The position numbers and the translations under genes were made by a program. Shown here in pieces: positions 10,219-20,858 of a stretch of 55,975 nt of DNA (position 1 is its first letter; every line of letters begins with the position of its first letter). The DNA is from Gammaproteobacteria bacterium (lineage in GTDB: Bacteria; Pseudomonadota; Gammaproteobacteria; Nevskiales; Nevskiaceae): assembly GCA_016182805.1 (NCBI GenBank), contig JACPFV010000040.1, forward strand, positions 1-55,975, read 5' to 3'. Below the pieces are notes generated by a model, which worked only from the letters and a program-made list of their open reading frames with translations, had not been told where the DNA came from and did no database searches.

Positions 10219-11985
10219 ATGATGCAAGCCATCGAGGCGGATGCCGGAGTTTCGGGCGATCCCGAACTCGCCGCGCGCCGCGTGCGGCGGATCGATCGGG
10301 TCTTCATTTTCGCCGCGGTCGCGCCGCTGGCGATTGCGGCCTTGGTGCTCGCCGGCTGGCTGTTCGGGATCGACCCTCTCAAGAGCATCCGGCCCGAGTG
10401 GCCCACCATGAAGGCGAATACCGTCGTCGGCTTCCTGCTGGCGGGCGCGAGCGTCCTGCTGCTTCGCGGCGCGCGACCGCCGCGGGGGAACGTCGCCGCG
10501 GCGCGCGCGTGCGCGATCGCGGTGGTCGCGCTGGCGATCGCCACCCTGTCGCAAGACCTGGTCGGCTGGGACCTCGGCATCGACCAACTGCTGTTCGAGG
10601 AGCGCGGCGCGTCGCCGGCCACGTTCTCGCCCAATCGCATGGCGCCCGCCACCGCGCTCGCGTTCGCGCTGATCGGGACCGCCGTCCTGCTGCACGCGAC
10701 CCCCGGCCGGGGGCGCCGGGGCTTGAGCCAGGGACTGGCCGTCGCGGCGGTCGTCATCGGCTACCTGTCGTTTCTCGGCTACCTCTACGGCGTGTCCCAC
10801 GTCTACTGGCTGCCGCGCACCACCGCCTTGGCGTTTCACACCGCGCTCGCGATCGTTCTGCTGTCCGTGGCGATCCTGTGCCTGCGGCCGTTTTCGGGGC
10901 CGGCGCGGCTGCTGCTGAGCGACGGCCCCGGAGGCCACGCGGCGCGGCGGCTGTTCCCCGCCGCCGTTCTCATCCCCACGCTGCTGGGATTGCTGCGTCT
11001 GGCCGGTCAAGCCGCGGGTCTTTACGACACGCCGTTCGGCGTAACCCTGGTCGTCACCGGCTCGATCCTGCTGTTCGCCGGCGCCAGCGGCTGGAACGCG
11101 GCGGCGCTCGACCGCCTGGACGCGCTTCGGCGCGAGGCGCTGCGCGCTTTTAACGACGAGCTGGAGGATCGCGTGCGGCGCCGCACCGCCGAACTGGCCG
11201 CCGCCAACGCCGAGCTGGAGGCCTTCAGTTACTCGGTCGCGCACGACCTGCGCGCGCCGCTGCGATGGGTGGACGGATGCGCCCACCTGCTGGCGGCCGA
11301 CTGTGTCCGGCGGCAGGACGAGACCGGGCTCGGCCATGTCCGCAAGATCCGGCAGTCGGTGCGGCACATGTCGAAGTTGATCGACGCCCTGTTGACGCTG
11401 GCGCGAGTCGCGCGCCTGCCGCTTCAGCGCGCCGACGCGGACCTGAGCCGGATGGCGCGGGACATTGCGGCGCACCTCGACGCCGTCGACGCGGGCCGCA
11501 GCGTCGCCTGGGAGATCGCCGACGGCCTGCACGCCGACGGCGACCCGATGCTGCTCCAGCTCGCGCTCGGCAACCTGCTGGGCAACGCGTGGAAGTTCAC
11601 CCGCGCGCGGCCGGCGGCGCGCATCCAGCTCGGCGCCTTCGACCGCGACGGCGAGCGCATCCACTTCGTGCGCGACAACGGCGTGGGCTTCGACATGGCG
11701 TACGCGGGCAAGCTGTTCCGCACCTTCGAGCGGCTCCACCGCGCCGACGAGTTCGAGGGCACCGGCATCGGCCTGGCCCTGGTCAAGCGCGTGATCCAGC
11801 GCCACGGCGGGCGGGTCTGGGCCGAGGGGCAGCCGGGCGAAGGAGCGACCGTCTTCTTCACCCTCGGCCCGATCCGGCCAAGGCCGGCTAACCCTCCAGC
11901 GCCGACAGCGCCGACGCTGCGTTCTCAAACCAGGGCGAGGCGCGCAGCCAGGCCTCGAACTCGTCGGCCGGCAGCGCCGGGCTGA
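10219..11985 (+). CDS. eight-TM membrane histidine kinase
   Basis: The 588-residue sensor kinase has about eight hydrophobic segments in its first 290 residues, with little periplasmic sequence. A membrane- or ligand-embedded sensing mode is therefore more likely than a large extracellular sensor. A short coiled coil (RRRTAELAAANAELEAF) leads to the dimerisation/phosphoacceptor motif VAHDLRAPL, with H342. The catalytic domain shows the N box NLLGNAWKFT, G1 DNGVGFD, F box FRTFERLH and G2 GTGIGLAL. The kinase half resembles those of bacteriophytochrome-type kinases. There are two adjacent ATG codons; the first is used. Its 3' end overlaps the convergent GGDEF-EAL gene by 98 bp, so the Arg/Pro-rich tail after the ATPase domain may be dispensable. 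Confidence 0.9.
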   Translation: MMQAIEADAGVSGDPELAARRVRRIDRVFIFAAVAPLAIAALVLAGWLFGIDPLKSIRPEWPTMKANTVVGFLLAGASVLLLRGARPPRGNVAAARACAIAVVALAIATLSQDLVGWDLGIDQLLFEERGASPATFSPNRMAPATALAFALIGTAVLLHATPGRGRRGLSQGLAVAAVVIGYLSFLGYLYGVSHVYWLPRTTALAFHTALAIVLLSVAILCLRPFSGPARLLLSDGPGGHAARRLFPAAVLIPTLLGLLRLAGQAAGLYDTPFGVTLVVTGSILLFAGASGWNAAALDRLDALRREALRAFNDELEDRVRRRTAELAAANAELEAFSYSVAHDLRAPLRWVDGCAHLLAADCVRRQDETGLGHVRKIRQSVRHMSKLIDALLTLARVARLPLQRADADLSRMARDIAAHLDAVDAGRSVAWEIADGLHADGDPMLLQLALGNLLGNAWKFTRARPAARIQLGAFDRDGERIHFVRDNGVGFDMAYAGKLFRTFERLHRADEFEGTGIGLALVKRVIQRHGGRVWAEGQPGEGATVFFTLGPIRPRPANPPAPTAPTLRSQTRARRAARPRTRRPAAPG

Positions 11986-14900
11986 TGAGGAAGCCCTGCA
12001 CCATGTCGCAGCGCCAGTCGCGCAGGGCCAGCAGCGCCTCCTTGGTCTCCACGCCCTCGGCGGTGACGTGCAGCCCCAGCTCGTGCGCCAGCGCGATGGC
12101 GGCGCGCACGATCGCCTGGCTGCCGGGGCTGGGCAGCGAGGCGATCAGCGAGCGGTCGATGGTCAGGCCGTGCAGCGGCAGCTTCTGCAACTGCGACAGC
12201 GAGGAATAGCCGACCCCGAAGTCGTCCATGATGAGGCGCACGCCCAGCGCCCGCAGCGCCTCCAGCGCCGCCAACGCGTCGGCCGAAGTGTCCAGCAGCG
12301 CGCTTTCGGACAGCTCCAGCGACAGGCTCGACGGCGGCACGTTGGCGGCGGTGAGCAGCTTGTCCAGCTCCTGCACCAGGCCGATCTCGGCCAGCAGCTT
12401 GGCCGGAACGTTGATCGTCATCTGCAGGCTGATGCCGGCCTGGCGCCAGGCGCACATGCGGCGCAACGCCGCATTCACCACCCAGTGCGTCAACGGCCGC
12501 ACCAGCTCGGAGCCTTCCGCGACCGCGACCAGCTCGGCCGGATCGACCTGACCGAGCGAGGGATGGTTCCAGCGCAGCAGCGCCTCGACGCCGGCGACCG
12601 CGCGCGCCTCCAGCGACAACTGCGGCTGGAAGTGCAGGTCCAGCTCGTTGCGCGCGATCGCCTGCTGCAAATCCGACAGCAGGGTGAGCTTGCGCGGGCC
12701 GTAGGCGTCGGTCGCGCGGTCGTACAGCGCCCACGGCCGGCCGCTGACGCGCGCGGCGTGCAGCGCGACGTCGGCGTTGCGCAGAAGCGCGTCGGGGTCC
12801 TCGGCGTGCTGCGGGTAGACCGCCACGCCGATGTTGGCGCGCACGAACAGCGGGATGTCCTCCAGCGTGAAGGTCGGGCGGAACACCGCCAGGACCTTGT
12901 CCACGATGGCCTGCAACTGGTCCGCCTCGCCGATGCGCGGCAGCAGCACGGCGAACTCGTCGGCGCCGACGCGCGCCACGATCTCGGCCTCGCGCAGCGT
13001 CTTGATCAGTCGGCGCGCCACCAGCATCAGCAGCATGTCGCCCAGCATCGGCCCCAGAATGCTGTTGATCTTGCGGAAGTTGGCCAGGTCCACGATCAGC
13101 AGCGACAGCTTGTGGCCGCGCGCGGCGGCCTGCCGGATCGCGCGCTCGGTCTGCGCGCGCAGCGCGGTGCGGTTGGGCAGCTCGGTCACGCGGTCGGTGA
13201 AGGCGAGCTGGTGGATCTGGCGCTCGGCGCGCTTGCGCTCGGTGATGTTGGTGCCGACGTGCACGTGCAGGCCCGGCCGCACCTGGCTGCTGCGCAGGTG
13301 CACGGTGCGCTCCTCGTTGCCGGCGGTGACGAACGGCACCTCCAGGCTCGCGCCGCCGCTGCCCTTCTGCGGCGCCAGCGCCTCCAGCAGGCGCGCTTGC
13401 GCGTGCGCCGGCACCAGCTCGGTGACGTTGCGCCGGCACAGGGCGTCCAGCTCGTAGCCGGTCAGCGCCAGCGTGGCGGGGTTGGCCTCAAGGATGCGGC
13501 CCTGGTCGTCGGTCAGGAAGATCGCGTCGCTGGCGCTCTCGAAGATCGACCGCAAGCGATCCTCGGAGTCCTTGAGCTTGCGCCAGGCGCGCGAGCGCAG
13601 GATGGTGGCGCCGAGCTGCGCCGCCAGCGCGCGGCCGAACGGCAGCCAGTCCGCCTGCTGCAGGTAGTGGCTGGTGGAGAACAGCACCAGCACGCCCAGG
13701 ATCTGGTCCAGCGCGCGCACCGCGAACAGGGCCGCGGAGTGCGCGCCGGTGCGGCCGAGGAAGGCCTGCTCCGCCGCAGTCGGCTCGGCCCCGGCCGGCA
13801 CCCGGATCGGCTCCAGGCTGGCGAGCGCCGACTGCACGATGGCAGGGTTTCCGAAGTAGCGCTCGGCCTCGGTGCGGATGTAGTCGCCGCCGGCGCAGGC
13901 GACCGGCCGCAGCTTGCCTTCGGCGTCGCGCAGGAACATCACGCCGCGCGACAGGCCGGCGCTTTCCAGGCAGGCGACCACCAGTTCCGGCAGTTGCGGC
14001 TCGGCGTCGTCGAGCCGGCTCAGGGTCTCGGCGATCAGGCCGATCTCCTTGAGCACGAAGGCCTGGGCGTTGTTGCGCCGGGTCTCGGCGGCGAGCATGG
14101 CGGCGTGGCGGTCCAGCTGCGCCACGATCTGCGGCTGGTGCTCGACGTGCAGCTCGGACATCGAGCGCAGCACCGGCGCGGGCGGCTTGCGGCGCAGGCA
14201 GTCGGCGATCGCGCGGACCAGTTCGTCCTGGCCGGCGGAGCGGTCGACGTAGCCGCTGGCGCCCGCGCGCTGGGCCAGCCGGCGGTCGCCGTCCTCGACG
14301 TAGTGGCTGGTGACCAAGAGCACCGGCACGGCGTGCGTCGCCGGCGCGCGGCGCAGCGCATAACAAAGCGTGAAGCCGTCCACCTCCGGCATCAGCACGT
14401 CCGCCACGACCAGGTCCGGCGGCTCCTTCTGCGCCAGGTCCAGCGCCTCGCGGCCGCGGGCGGCGGTGACGACGCGGAAGCCGGCGTGGGTCAGGTAGGC
14501 GCCGGCCATGCGCAGTTGCACGGGATTGTCGTCCACCAGCAGCACCGTGTGGCGCCGGCCGTCGGCGCGCAGGCCGGCGACCCGCGCCGCCAGCTCGGCG
14601 TCGACCCAGCGCACCAGCTCGTCCGGCTCCACCGGCTTGGCCAGCACCTGCGCGTACAGCACGCCGCTTTCGCCCGGCGGCGGCGAGCGCGGCGACAGCA
14701 GCAGGAACAGGCGCAGGTCGGTGGCGCGGTCGATGCGGCGCAGGCGCAGCGCCAGCTCGCCGCCCTTGCTGTATTCGAGGTCGTCGTCGAGGATCGCCCG
14801 GTCCGGCACCTGGGTGGCGACCGCCTTGAGCGCCGCTTCCGCGTTCGCCGCCTGCGCCACCTCGTAGCCGTGCGCGACGAAGGTCTCGAGCATCAGCTGG

Positions 14901-14995
14901 CGCGAGATGCCGTTGGGGACGGCCAGCAGGATGCGCTTGCCGTGCCGGGCGGCGCGCAGGTCCTGCATGACTTGCTGCGGCAGCCGCGATTCCAT
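11888..14995 (-). CDS. REC-REC-GAF-PAS-GGDEF-EAL signalling protein
   Basis: This 1035-residue soluble protein has, in order, two receivers (about 20-135 and 145-265), a GAF-like region (about 330-460), a PAS domain (about 475-600), GGDEF and EAL. The second receiver has D in VADVLMPEVDG, but the usual TK pair is replaced (YVDRSA). GGDEF is changed to GADEF (677-681). EAL keeps E804 (EALLRW), the Asn of TINVPAK and the DDFG pair, but the conserved active-site lysine of the LKID motif is threonine (T945, GLTID). Both c-di-GMP catalytic centres are therefore doubtful. The protein may act as a c-di-GMP or phosphorylation-responsive effector. The ATG is 15 bp beyond the stop of the next upstream gene, so it is probably cotranscribed with the PAS kinase and receiver. 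Confidence 0.93.
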   Translation of the reverse strand: MESRLPQQVMQDLRAARHGKRILLAVPNGISRQLMLETFVAHGYEVAQAANAEAALKAVATQVPDRAILDDDLEYSKGGELALRLRRIDRATDLRLFLLLSPRSPPPGESGVLYAQVLAKPVEPDELVRWVDAELAARVAGLRADGRRHTVLLVDDNPVQLRMAGAYLTHAGFRVVTAARGREALDLAQKEPPDLVVADVLMPEVDGFTLCYALRRAPATHAVPVLLVTSHYVEDGDRRLAQRAGASGYVDRSAGQDELVRAIADCLRRKPPAPVLRSMSELHVEHQPQIVAQLDRHAAMLAAETRRNNAQAFVLKEIGLIAETLSRLDDAEPQLPELVVACLESAGLSRGVMFLRDAEGKLRPVACAGGDYIRTEAERYFGNPAIVQSALASLEPIRVPAGAEPTAAEQAFLGRTGAHSAALFAVRALDQILGVLVLFSTSHYLQQADWLPFGRALAAQLGATILRSRAWRKLKDSEDRLRSIFESASDAIFLTDDQGRILEANPATLALTGYELDALCRRNVTELVPAHAQARLLEALAPQKGSGGASLEVPFVTAGNEERTVHLRSSQVRPGLHVHVGTNITERKRAERQIHQLAFTDRVTELPNRTALRAQTERAIRQAAARGHKLSLLIVDLANFRKINSILGPMLGDMLLMLVARRLIKTLREAEIVARVGADEFAVLLPRIGEADQLQAIVDKVLAVFRPTFTLEDIPLFVRANIGVAVYPQHAEDPDALLRNADVALHAARVSGRPWALYDRATDAYGPRKLTLLSDLQQAIARNELDLHFQPQLSLEARAVAGVEALLRWNHPSLGQVDPAELVAVAEGSELVRPLTHWVVNAALRRMCAWRQAGISLQMTINVPAKLLAEIGLVQELDKLLTAANVPPSSLSLELSESALLDTSADALAALEALRALGVRLIMDDFGVGYSSLSQLQKLPLHGLTIDRSLIASLPSPGSQAIVRAAIALAHELGLHVTAEGVETKEALLALRDWRCDMVQGFLISPALPADEFEAWLRASPWFENAASALSALEG

Positions 14996-15010
14996 GCGCC
15001 GGCGTGCGTT

Positions 15011-15414
15011 CTACGAAGGAGGGGCCAGCGGCCCGCCCAGGTAGCTGACGACCTCGGAGCCGAAGGTCTCGGTGTCGATCGGCTTGGTGATGTAGCCGCT
15101 GCATCCGGCGGCGTAGGCGCGCTCCTCGTCGCCCTTCATGGCGTACGCGGTCAGCGCGACGACGACGATGTCGCGCGTCTCCGGCTTGGACTTGAGCAGG
15201 CGCGTCAGCGTCAGGCCGTCCATGCCCGGCATCTGGATGTCCATCAGGATCAGGCGCGGGCGAAACTCCGCCAGGACGGTGAGCGCGGCCTCCGCGCTGT
15301 TGGCGGTGCGCACCTCGAAGCTGCCGGATTTGAGCAGAACCACGCGGGTCAGGCGCAGGTTCACCTCGTTGTCGTCCACGACCAGCACCGGGATGCGGTC
15401 GGCCCCCGGCACGG

Positions 15415-15418
<4 letters not shown>
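15011..15418 (-). CDS. stand-alone CheY-like response regulator
   Basis: A 135-residue single receiver domain without an output module. The acidic pair is at D15/D16 (VVDDNEVN), the phosphoacceptor is D60 (LILMDIQMPG), the switch threonine is in VALTAY and the conserved lysine is K112 (YITKPID). The ATG overlaps the stop of the upstream PAS histidine kinase by 4 nt (ATGA), so the two are translationally coupled and probably form a cognate pair. The IQMPGMDG and KPID sequences resemble receivers of hybrid kinases and DivK/CheY-type proteins. Output is probably by protein-protein contact with a neighbour such as the REC-REC-GGDEF-EAL protein; that target is inference. Confidence 0.94.
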
Positions 15419-16629
<1,211 letters not shown>

Positions 16630-16635
16630 GGCCGT

Positions 16636-19221
16636 TCAGTAGACCTCATGGCTCACGACCCCGGCATCCGGCGGCGCGCGACCCGGCGCCGGTTCCGGCC
16701 GCATCGCGTCCAGCGTGTCGAACTGCTCCGCGTACGCGGCGGGGGCGGCCAGCAGCGCCTCGGCCTCCGCCAGCGTCACGGCCTCGGAGAAGAAGAACCC
16801 CTGGGCGTAGCGGCAGCCCATCGCGCCGACGCGGACCGCTTCCTCCGCCATGCTGACTCCCTCCACGATCACCTCCAGGCTCAGGCTGCGCGCCAGGGTG
16901 ACGATATTCTGCACCAACCGCTGGCCGTCCTCGCCGACCAGCATCGCGCGGGTGAATTCGCGGTCGATCTTGACGCCGGTGATCGGCAGGGTGTGCAGCC
17001 GGCTGAGCGTGGAATAGCGCGTGCCGAAGTCGTCGATGCACAGGCCGATGCCCAGACGGCGCAACTCGTGCAGCGTGCGCTCCATCCCTTCGCCATGCCC
17101 GATCTGCTCGAGCAGTTCGAGCCGGAACGCGGCGGGCGGCAGGCCGTGGCGGTCGAGATGCGCGCGCAGGCGCGCGGCGAAGCCGGCGTCCAGCAACTCG
17201 CAGTCGGTGACGTTGACGCTGACGAACGGGGCGCGGCCGGCATGGCGGCGACGCAGCGCGCCGAAATCGCGGCACACGCGCTCCAGCGTCATGCGGTCGA
17301 TGTTGCACAGCAAGCCGATTTCCGCGGCGGTGTCCATGAACTCCGCCGGCTGCAACAGGCCGCGCGCCGGGTGCGCCCAGCGCAGCAGCGCCTCGAAGCC
17401 GACGATGCAGCGCGCACGGAAGTCCACGATCGGCTGGTAGCGCACCTCGAACTGCCCACGCTCCAGCGCGTCGTGCAGCTCGGCTTCCAGGCGCGTGCGC
17501 TGGCCGCCGCGGGCGCCGGGCTCGGCGAAGTGGACCTCGCCGCGGCACTGCCACTTGGCGCGGTGCAGGGCGATGCTGGCGTGGCGCATCAGCTCCGCGC
17601 CGCCCGCGAACGGCAGCGGCGGCGCCATCACCGCCGAGGTCGCCTGCACGTACAGGCGCTGGTCGCCCAGGGCGATCGGCTGGCGCACGGCCTGGTCCAG
17701 CTCCGCCGTCTGGTCGCGCAGCCGCGCGCGGTCGCCGACGTCGTGCAGCAGGACCGCGAATTCGTCGCCGTCCAGGCGCGCCACCCAGTCGTGCGGCCCG
17801 ACCGCCGCGCGCAGCCGCCGGCCGGTCTCGCGCAGCACCTGGTCGCCCGCCGCGAACCCCAGGTCCTCGTTGACCACGCGCAGGCGGTCCAGCCCGGTCA
17901 GGTAGACCGCGAACGGCGCCGGCGGGAACTCGCGCGCGCGGCGCAGGGCCTTGTCCAGGGCGGCGAGAAACGCCGTGCGGTTGGCCAGACCGGTGAGACG
18001 GTCCTGCAACGCCTGCGTCTGGCGCTGCTGTTCGCGCCGCTGCTGCTCGGTGACGTCGCGCAGGGAACAGACGTAGGCGACGTCGCGCCCGCGGTGATCC
18101 AGGACCGGCGCCACCGACAGGCTCAGGCGGTGCAGCTCGTCGGTGCCGGCCGGGACGTAGCTCAGCTCCTTCTCGATCTTGTCGTCGGTGAAGCGCGCCA
18201 GGATCGTCAGGCGCTCGACGTTGGCTTCCTCGCCCAGCAGCAGGCGCAAAGGCGTGCCCGGCACCTTGCGCTCGTCCAGTTCCAGGGTCTTGGCCGCGCG
18301 GCGGTTGAGGAAGCGCACGATGCCGTTGGTGTCGACCAGCAGCAGGCCGACGCCGGCAACCCGCGCGATCTGGCGCACCGCCAGCTCCGGCGAGATCTCC
18401 TCCAGGCCGTAGTGCAGGGACAGGTAGCCGAACAGCCCGCCGAACAGCACCAGCGAGGCCCAGGACAGCGGGAACACCGCGATCCCGGAGGCGGCCAGGA
18501 AATCGGTCAGGCTCAGGCCGCCGGCGGCCAGCGCCAGGCCCACCCAGGCCAGCCGCCGGCGCTCTTCGCCGCCGCGCGCCGCGCGCAGGAAGCCGCGCAG
18601 GAAATCGGCGACGGCGACGGCGATCAGCAGCGCCAGCCACGCCACCAGGGCATGGCCGAGCGGCCCGTGCCGGGGTTCGAGCCCCCAGCCGTACTCGAGC
18701 GTGCCGGCAACGACCCAGGGCGTGCCGAGGCTGGCATACGCCAGCAGCGCGCCGGCAATCCAGTTGCCGACGACCCAGCCGCGCCGGCGCTCGCCGTTGC
18801 GCATCTGCAGGGCCACCAGCCGGCACAGCAGCGGCGCCGCCAGCGTCGGAAACACGTAGCCGTAGCGCGCCAGTTGCATCACCAGCGCCGGGTCGCCGGC
18901 GAGGCGGGCGAGGCCGCGGTCGAACAGCCACAGCACCATCAACGCCGCGGCAACGGCAAGCTCGGCGGCGATGCGGCTGCTGCGCTCCTGGCGCACGACC
19001 GCGACCGCCAGGGCGGCGAGCGCGGCGGCGGCGGTGAACCAGAACAGGCTCGACGGCGCGTAGGCGTAGCGCGCGGCGTCGAAAAGCGCGGAAAAAGGGG
19101 GCGCCTCGGCAGCGGGCGGCACGGCCGCGATGGGGGTCACGGCGCCCAACCCGCCGGCAGGAATACCGCATCCGAGGCGCCCCGGACCGAAGCCATGCAA
19201 GCCCTGCGGGACGTTGCGCAC
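16636..19221 (-). CDS. 7-TM PAS-GGDEF-EAL protein, probable c-di-GMP phosphodiesterase
   Basis: An 861-residue inner-membrane protein. Seven hydrophobic helices (about 58-270) form the sensor, followed by PAS (about 280-395), GGDEF (about 405-560) and EAL (about 575-830). GGDEF is degenerate: the motif reads DGDEF (484-488), and the first metal-binding aspartate is replaced (LTGLDRLR, with G443 where D is expected). The EAL centre looks complete: E610 in EALLRW, Asn in VSVNVT, DDFG, lysine in VKIDRE, VEGV, and Gln in YAQGFFF. It is probably a phosphodiesterase with a regulatory GGDEF. The start is uncertain: a GTG at 19221 gives a Gly-rich lead, and a GTG at 19140 is an alternative. Confidence 0.92.
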   Translation of the reverse strand: MRNVPQGLHGFGPGRLGCGIPAGGLGAVTPIAAVPPAAEAPPFSALFDAARYAYAPSSLFWFTAAAALAALAVAVVRQERSSRIAAELAVAAALMVLWLFDRGLARLAGDPALVMQLARYGYVFPTLAAPLLCRLVALQMRNGERRRGWVVGNWIAGALLAYASLGTPWVVAGTLEYGWGLEPRHGPLGHALVAWLALLIAVAVADFLRGFLRAARGGEERRRLAWVGLALAAGGLSLTDFLAASGIAVFPLSWASLVLFGGLFGYLSLHYGLEEISPELAVRQIARVAGVGLLLVDTNGIVRFLNRRAAKTLELDERKVPGTPLRLLLGEEANVERLTILARFTDDKIEKELSYVPAGTDELHRLSLSVAPVLDHRGRDVAYVCSLRDVTEQQRREQQRQTQALQDRLTGLANRTAFLAALDKALRRAREFPPAPFAVYLTGLDRLRVVNEDLGFAAGDQVLRETGRRLRAAVGPHDWVARLDGDEFAVLLHDVGDRARLRDQTAELDQAVRQPIALGDQRLYVQATSAVMAPPLPFAGGAELMRHASIALHRAKWQCRGEVHFAEPGARGGQRTRLEAELHDALERGQFEVRYQPIVDFRARCIVGFEALLRWAHPARGLLQPAEFMDTAAEIGLLCNIDRMTLERVCRDFGALRRRHAGRAPFVSVNVTDCELLDAGFAARLRAHLDRHGLPPAAFRLELLEQIGHGEGMERTLHELRRLGIGLCIDDFGTRYSTLSRLHTLPITGVKIDREFTRAMLVGEDGQRLVQNIVTLARSLSLEVIVEGVSMAEEAVRVGAMGCRYAQGFFFSEAVTLAEAEALLAAPAAYAEQFDTLDAMRPEPAPGRAPPDAGVVSHEVY

Positions 19222-19307
19222 ACAGGCACGCGATCCGTTGCAGCGGCTAGGGAATTTCGGCGAAGCACGGGCGGCAGACTAAATGGGAGGTTCATCACGC
19301 CACTATT

Positions 19308-19325
19308 GGAATTGTGCTGAATTCC
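19308..19325. repeat. inverted repeat GGAATT-N6-AATTCC
   Basis: A perfect 6-bp dyad with a 6-nt spacer (GTGCTG) lies in the 127-bp gap between the NarL-type regulator and the 7-TM GGDEF-EAL gene. It directly abuts the larger palindrome that follows. It could be an operator for the downstream minus-strand gene, or half of a compound terminator. The sequence alone does not decide. Confidence 0.45.
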
Positions 19326-19346
19326 TTGTCAGATTTTTCTGACAAG
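19325..19346 (-). terminator. 8-bp hairpin 2 nt after the NarL-type regulator stop
   Basis: CTTGTCAG and CTGACAAG form a perfect 8-bp stem around a 6-nt loop, starting 2 nt past the regulator stop codon on the minus strand. No T-tract follows on that strand, so a classical intrinsic terminator is not supported. It may be a weak terminator, an RNA-stabilising hairpin or a protein-binding dyad. Confidence 0.45.
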
Positions 19347-19348
19347 CC

Positions 19349-19981
19349 TCAGCAAGCAATGCCATGCGTGAAGGCGTAGCGCATCAGGCCCGCGGTCGAG
19401 CCGACGCCGAGCTTGCGCATCAGGCGCATCTTGTGGGTGCTTACCGTCTTGACCGTGATCTGCAGGGCGGCGGCGATGTCCTTGCTCGACTTGCCCTGGA
19501 CCATCTCCAGGAAGATCTGCATCTCACGGTCGGACAGGCGGTGGTGCGGCAGTTCGTCCCCTCCGCCGCCGCTGTCGAACACCATCGCCTCGGCCACCGA
19601 GGGATGCACGTAGCGCCCGCCCTCGGCCACCCGCTTGAGGGCGACGATCAGGTCGCCGGGGTTGCTGTCCTTGGTGATGAAGCCCGCCGCGCCGGAGCGG
19701 ATCGCGCGCGCCGCGATCAGCGAGTCGGCGGCGGCGCTGAACACCAGGACGGCGACGCTGGGGTGCGCCTTCTTCACGCGCCGCACCAGCTCCGCGCCGT
19801 GCGGCCCCGGCATCCACAGGTCGAGCAGCAGCACGTCGGCCGGCAATTCGCGCAGCTTGTCCAGCACCTCCCAGCCGTCGCCGGCGTGTCCGACGACGCG
19901 CAGCGAGCGGTCCATCGCCAGGATGCGCTCCACGCCCTGGCGCACGACCGGGTGATCGTCGGCGATCAGCACCCACTTCAT
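19349..19981 (-). CDS. NarL/FixJ-family response regulator
   Basis: A 210-residue transcription regulator. The N-terminal receiver has D8/D9 (IADDHP), phosphoacceptor D54 (LLLDLWMPG) and K104 (GFITKDSN). The C-terminal LuxR-type helix-turn-helix (about 145-205) includes LSDREMQIF and the recognition region TVKTVSTHKMRLM. This is the standard NarL/UvrY layout and length. No histidine kinase gene is directly adjacent in the same operon; the soluble PAS kinase 3 kb downstream or a distant kinase could be its partner. The ATG is followed by the normal KWVLIADDH strand. It may head the transcript that continues through the c-di-GMP genes, although two dyads separate them. Confidence 0.95.
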   Translation of the reverse strand: MKWVLIADDHPVVRQGVERILAMDRSLRVVGHAGDGWEVLDKLRELPADVLLLDLWMPGPHGAELVRRVKKAHPSVAVLVFSAAADSLIAARAIRSGAAGFITKDSNPGDLIVALKRVAEGGRYVHPSVAEAMVFDSGGGGDELPHHRLSDREMQIFLEMVQGKSSKDIAAALQITVKTVSTHKMRLMRKLGVGSTAGLMRYAFTHGIAC

Positions 19982-20311
19982 GCCGGCGCTCCCAGCGTCG
20001 GGGCACGGCTCGTCATGACGCAGCGTTCAGGGTCGAAAAACGGGGAAGCGGCGGGAGGCGAAGGCGGGATCGAGGCGGCGGCGGTCGTCGTGTACAGGCC
20101 CATTTGCTGCATGACTTTGCGGCGCGCCGGCTTCGACGGCCGCAACGCCGCGGGTGGCGGTATCGATCCGCAGACTAAAGCAAGGCGCTCGCCCGAACAA
20201 CGCGGCGGGCGTCAGGTCGGGCGGGTCGCGGCCGCGCAGCAGCTTCATACAAGACCCGCCGTCCACCCTGTCCCAGACTGCGCGCGTCTTCACTCCCTCC
20301 GGACCGACACC
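19982..20311. other. divergent intergenic region, no gene seen
   Basis: This 330-bp stretch separates the minus-strand NarL-type regulator from the plus-strand Mpo1-like gene, so it must hold both promoters. I find no convincing coding sequence. The only item noted is the 10-mer GCAGACTAAA at 20170-20179, which also occurs at 19274-19283 upstream of the 7-TM GGDEF-EAL gene. Confidence 0.5.
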
Positions 20312-20779
20312 ATGCGCAGCCAGACCGAATTCCTCAACGAATACGCCTTGACCCACCGCAACCCCGTCAACCAGTGGATCCACTTCATCTGCGTGCCGAC
20401 GATCGCGTTCACGACCCTGGGCCTGCTGTGGGCGGTGCCGCTCGGCCGCTGGCTGGGGCTGCCGCCCGAGCTGGCGCCCTGGGTCAACCCGACCACCCTC
20501 GGCGCCCTGCCGGCATTCGCCTTCTACCTGCGCCTGTCTCTGGCGAGCGCGCTGGCGATGGCGGTCTGGTTCGCGGCGTCGGTCGCCGGCATCGTCGCGA
20601 TCCAGGGCGCCGGGCTGCCGCTGGCCGCGATCTGCGGCGCGCTGTGGGTCGCCGCCTGGATCGTGCAGTTGGTCGGCCACAACATCGAGGGCGCCAAGCC
20701 CTCGTTCTTCGACGACCTGGTGTTCCTCCTGATCGGGCCGCTGTTCGTGATGCAGGAGCTGCGCGAAAAGCTGCGCTGA
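20312..20779 (+). CDS. Mpo1-like (DUF962/YGL010w) membrane protein
   Basis: This 155-residue protein has three to four hydrophobic segments and the family's conserved histidine motifs: NPVNQWIHFICVP near the N-terminus and WIVQLVGHNIEGAKPSF near the C-terminus. The yeast homologue Mpo1 is an Fe(II)-dependent dioxygenase that removes one carbon from 2-hydroxy fatty acids. Bacterial members are common, but their substrate is mostly unknown. An inner-membrane lipid-related dioxygenase is the best inference. The ATG was chosen because MRSQTEFLNEYALTHRNP is the usual family start. There is no obvious operon partner; the AraC-type gene follows after 79 bp on the same strand. Confidence 0.88.
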   Translation: MRSQTEFLNEYALTHRNPVNQWIHFICVPTIAFTTLGLLWAVPLGRWLGLPPELAPWVNPTTLGALPAFAFYLRLSLASALAMAVWFAASVAGIVAIQGAGLPLAAICGALWVAAWIVQLVGHNIEGAKPSFFDDLVFLLIGPLFVMQELREKLR

Positions 20780-20858
20780 CCCGCGGTCGCGGCCGGGGCG
20801 TTGCGCCCCGGCCCGCTCCCTGCTATCCAGAGGCGGCAGATGGAGGGGGAATCCGCAT

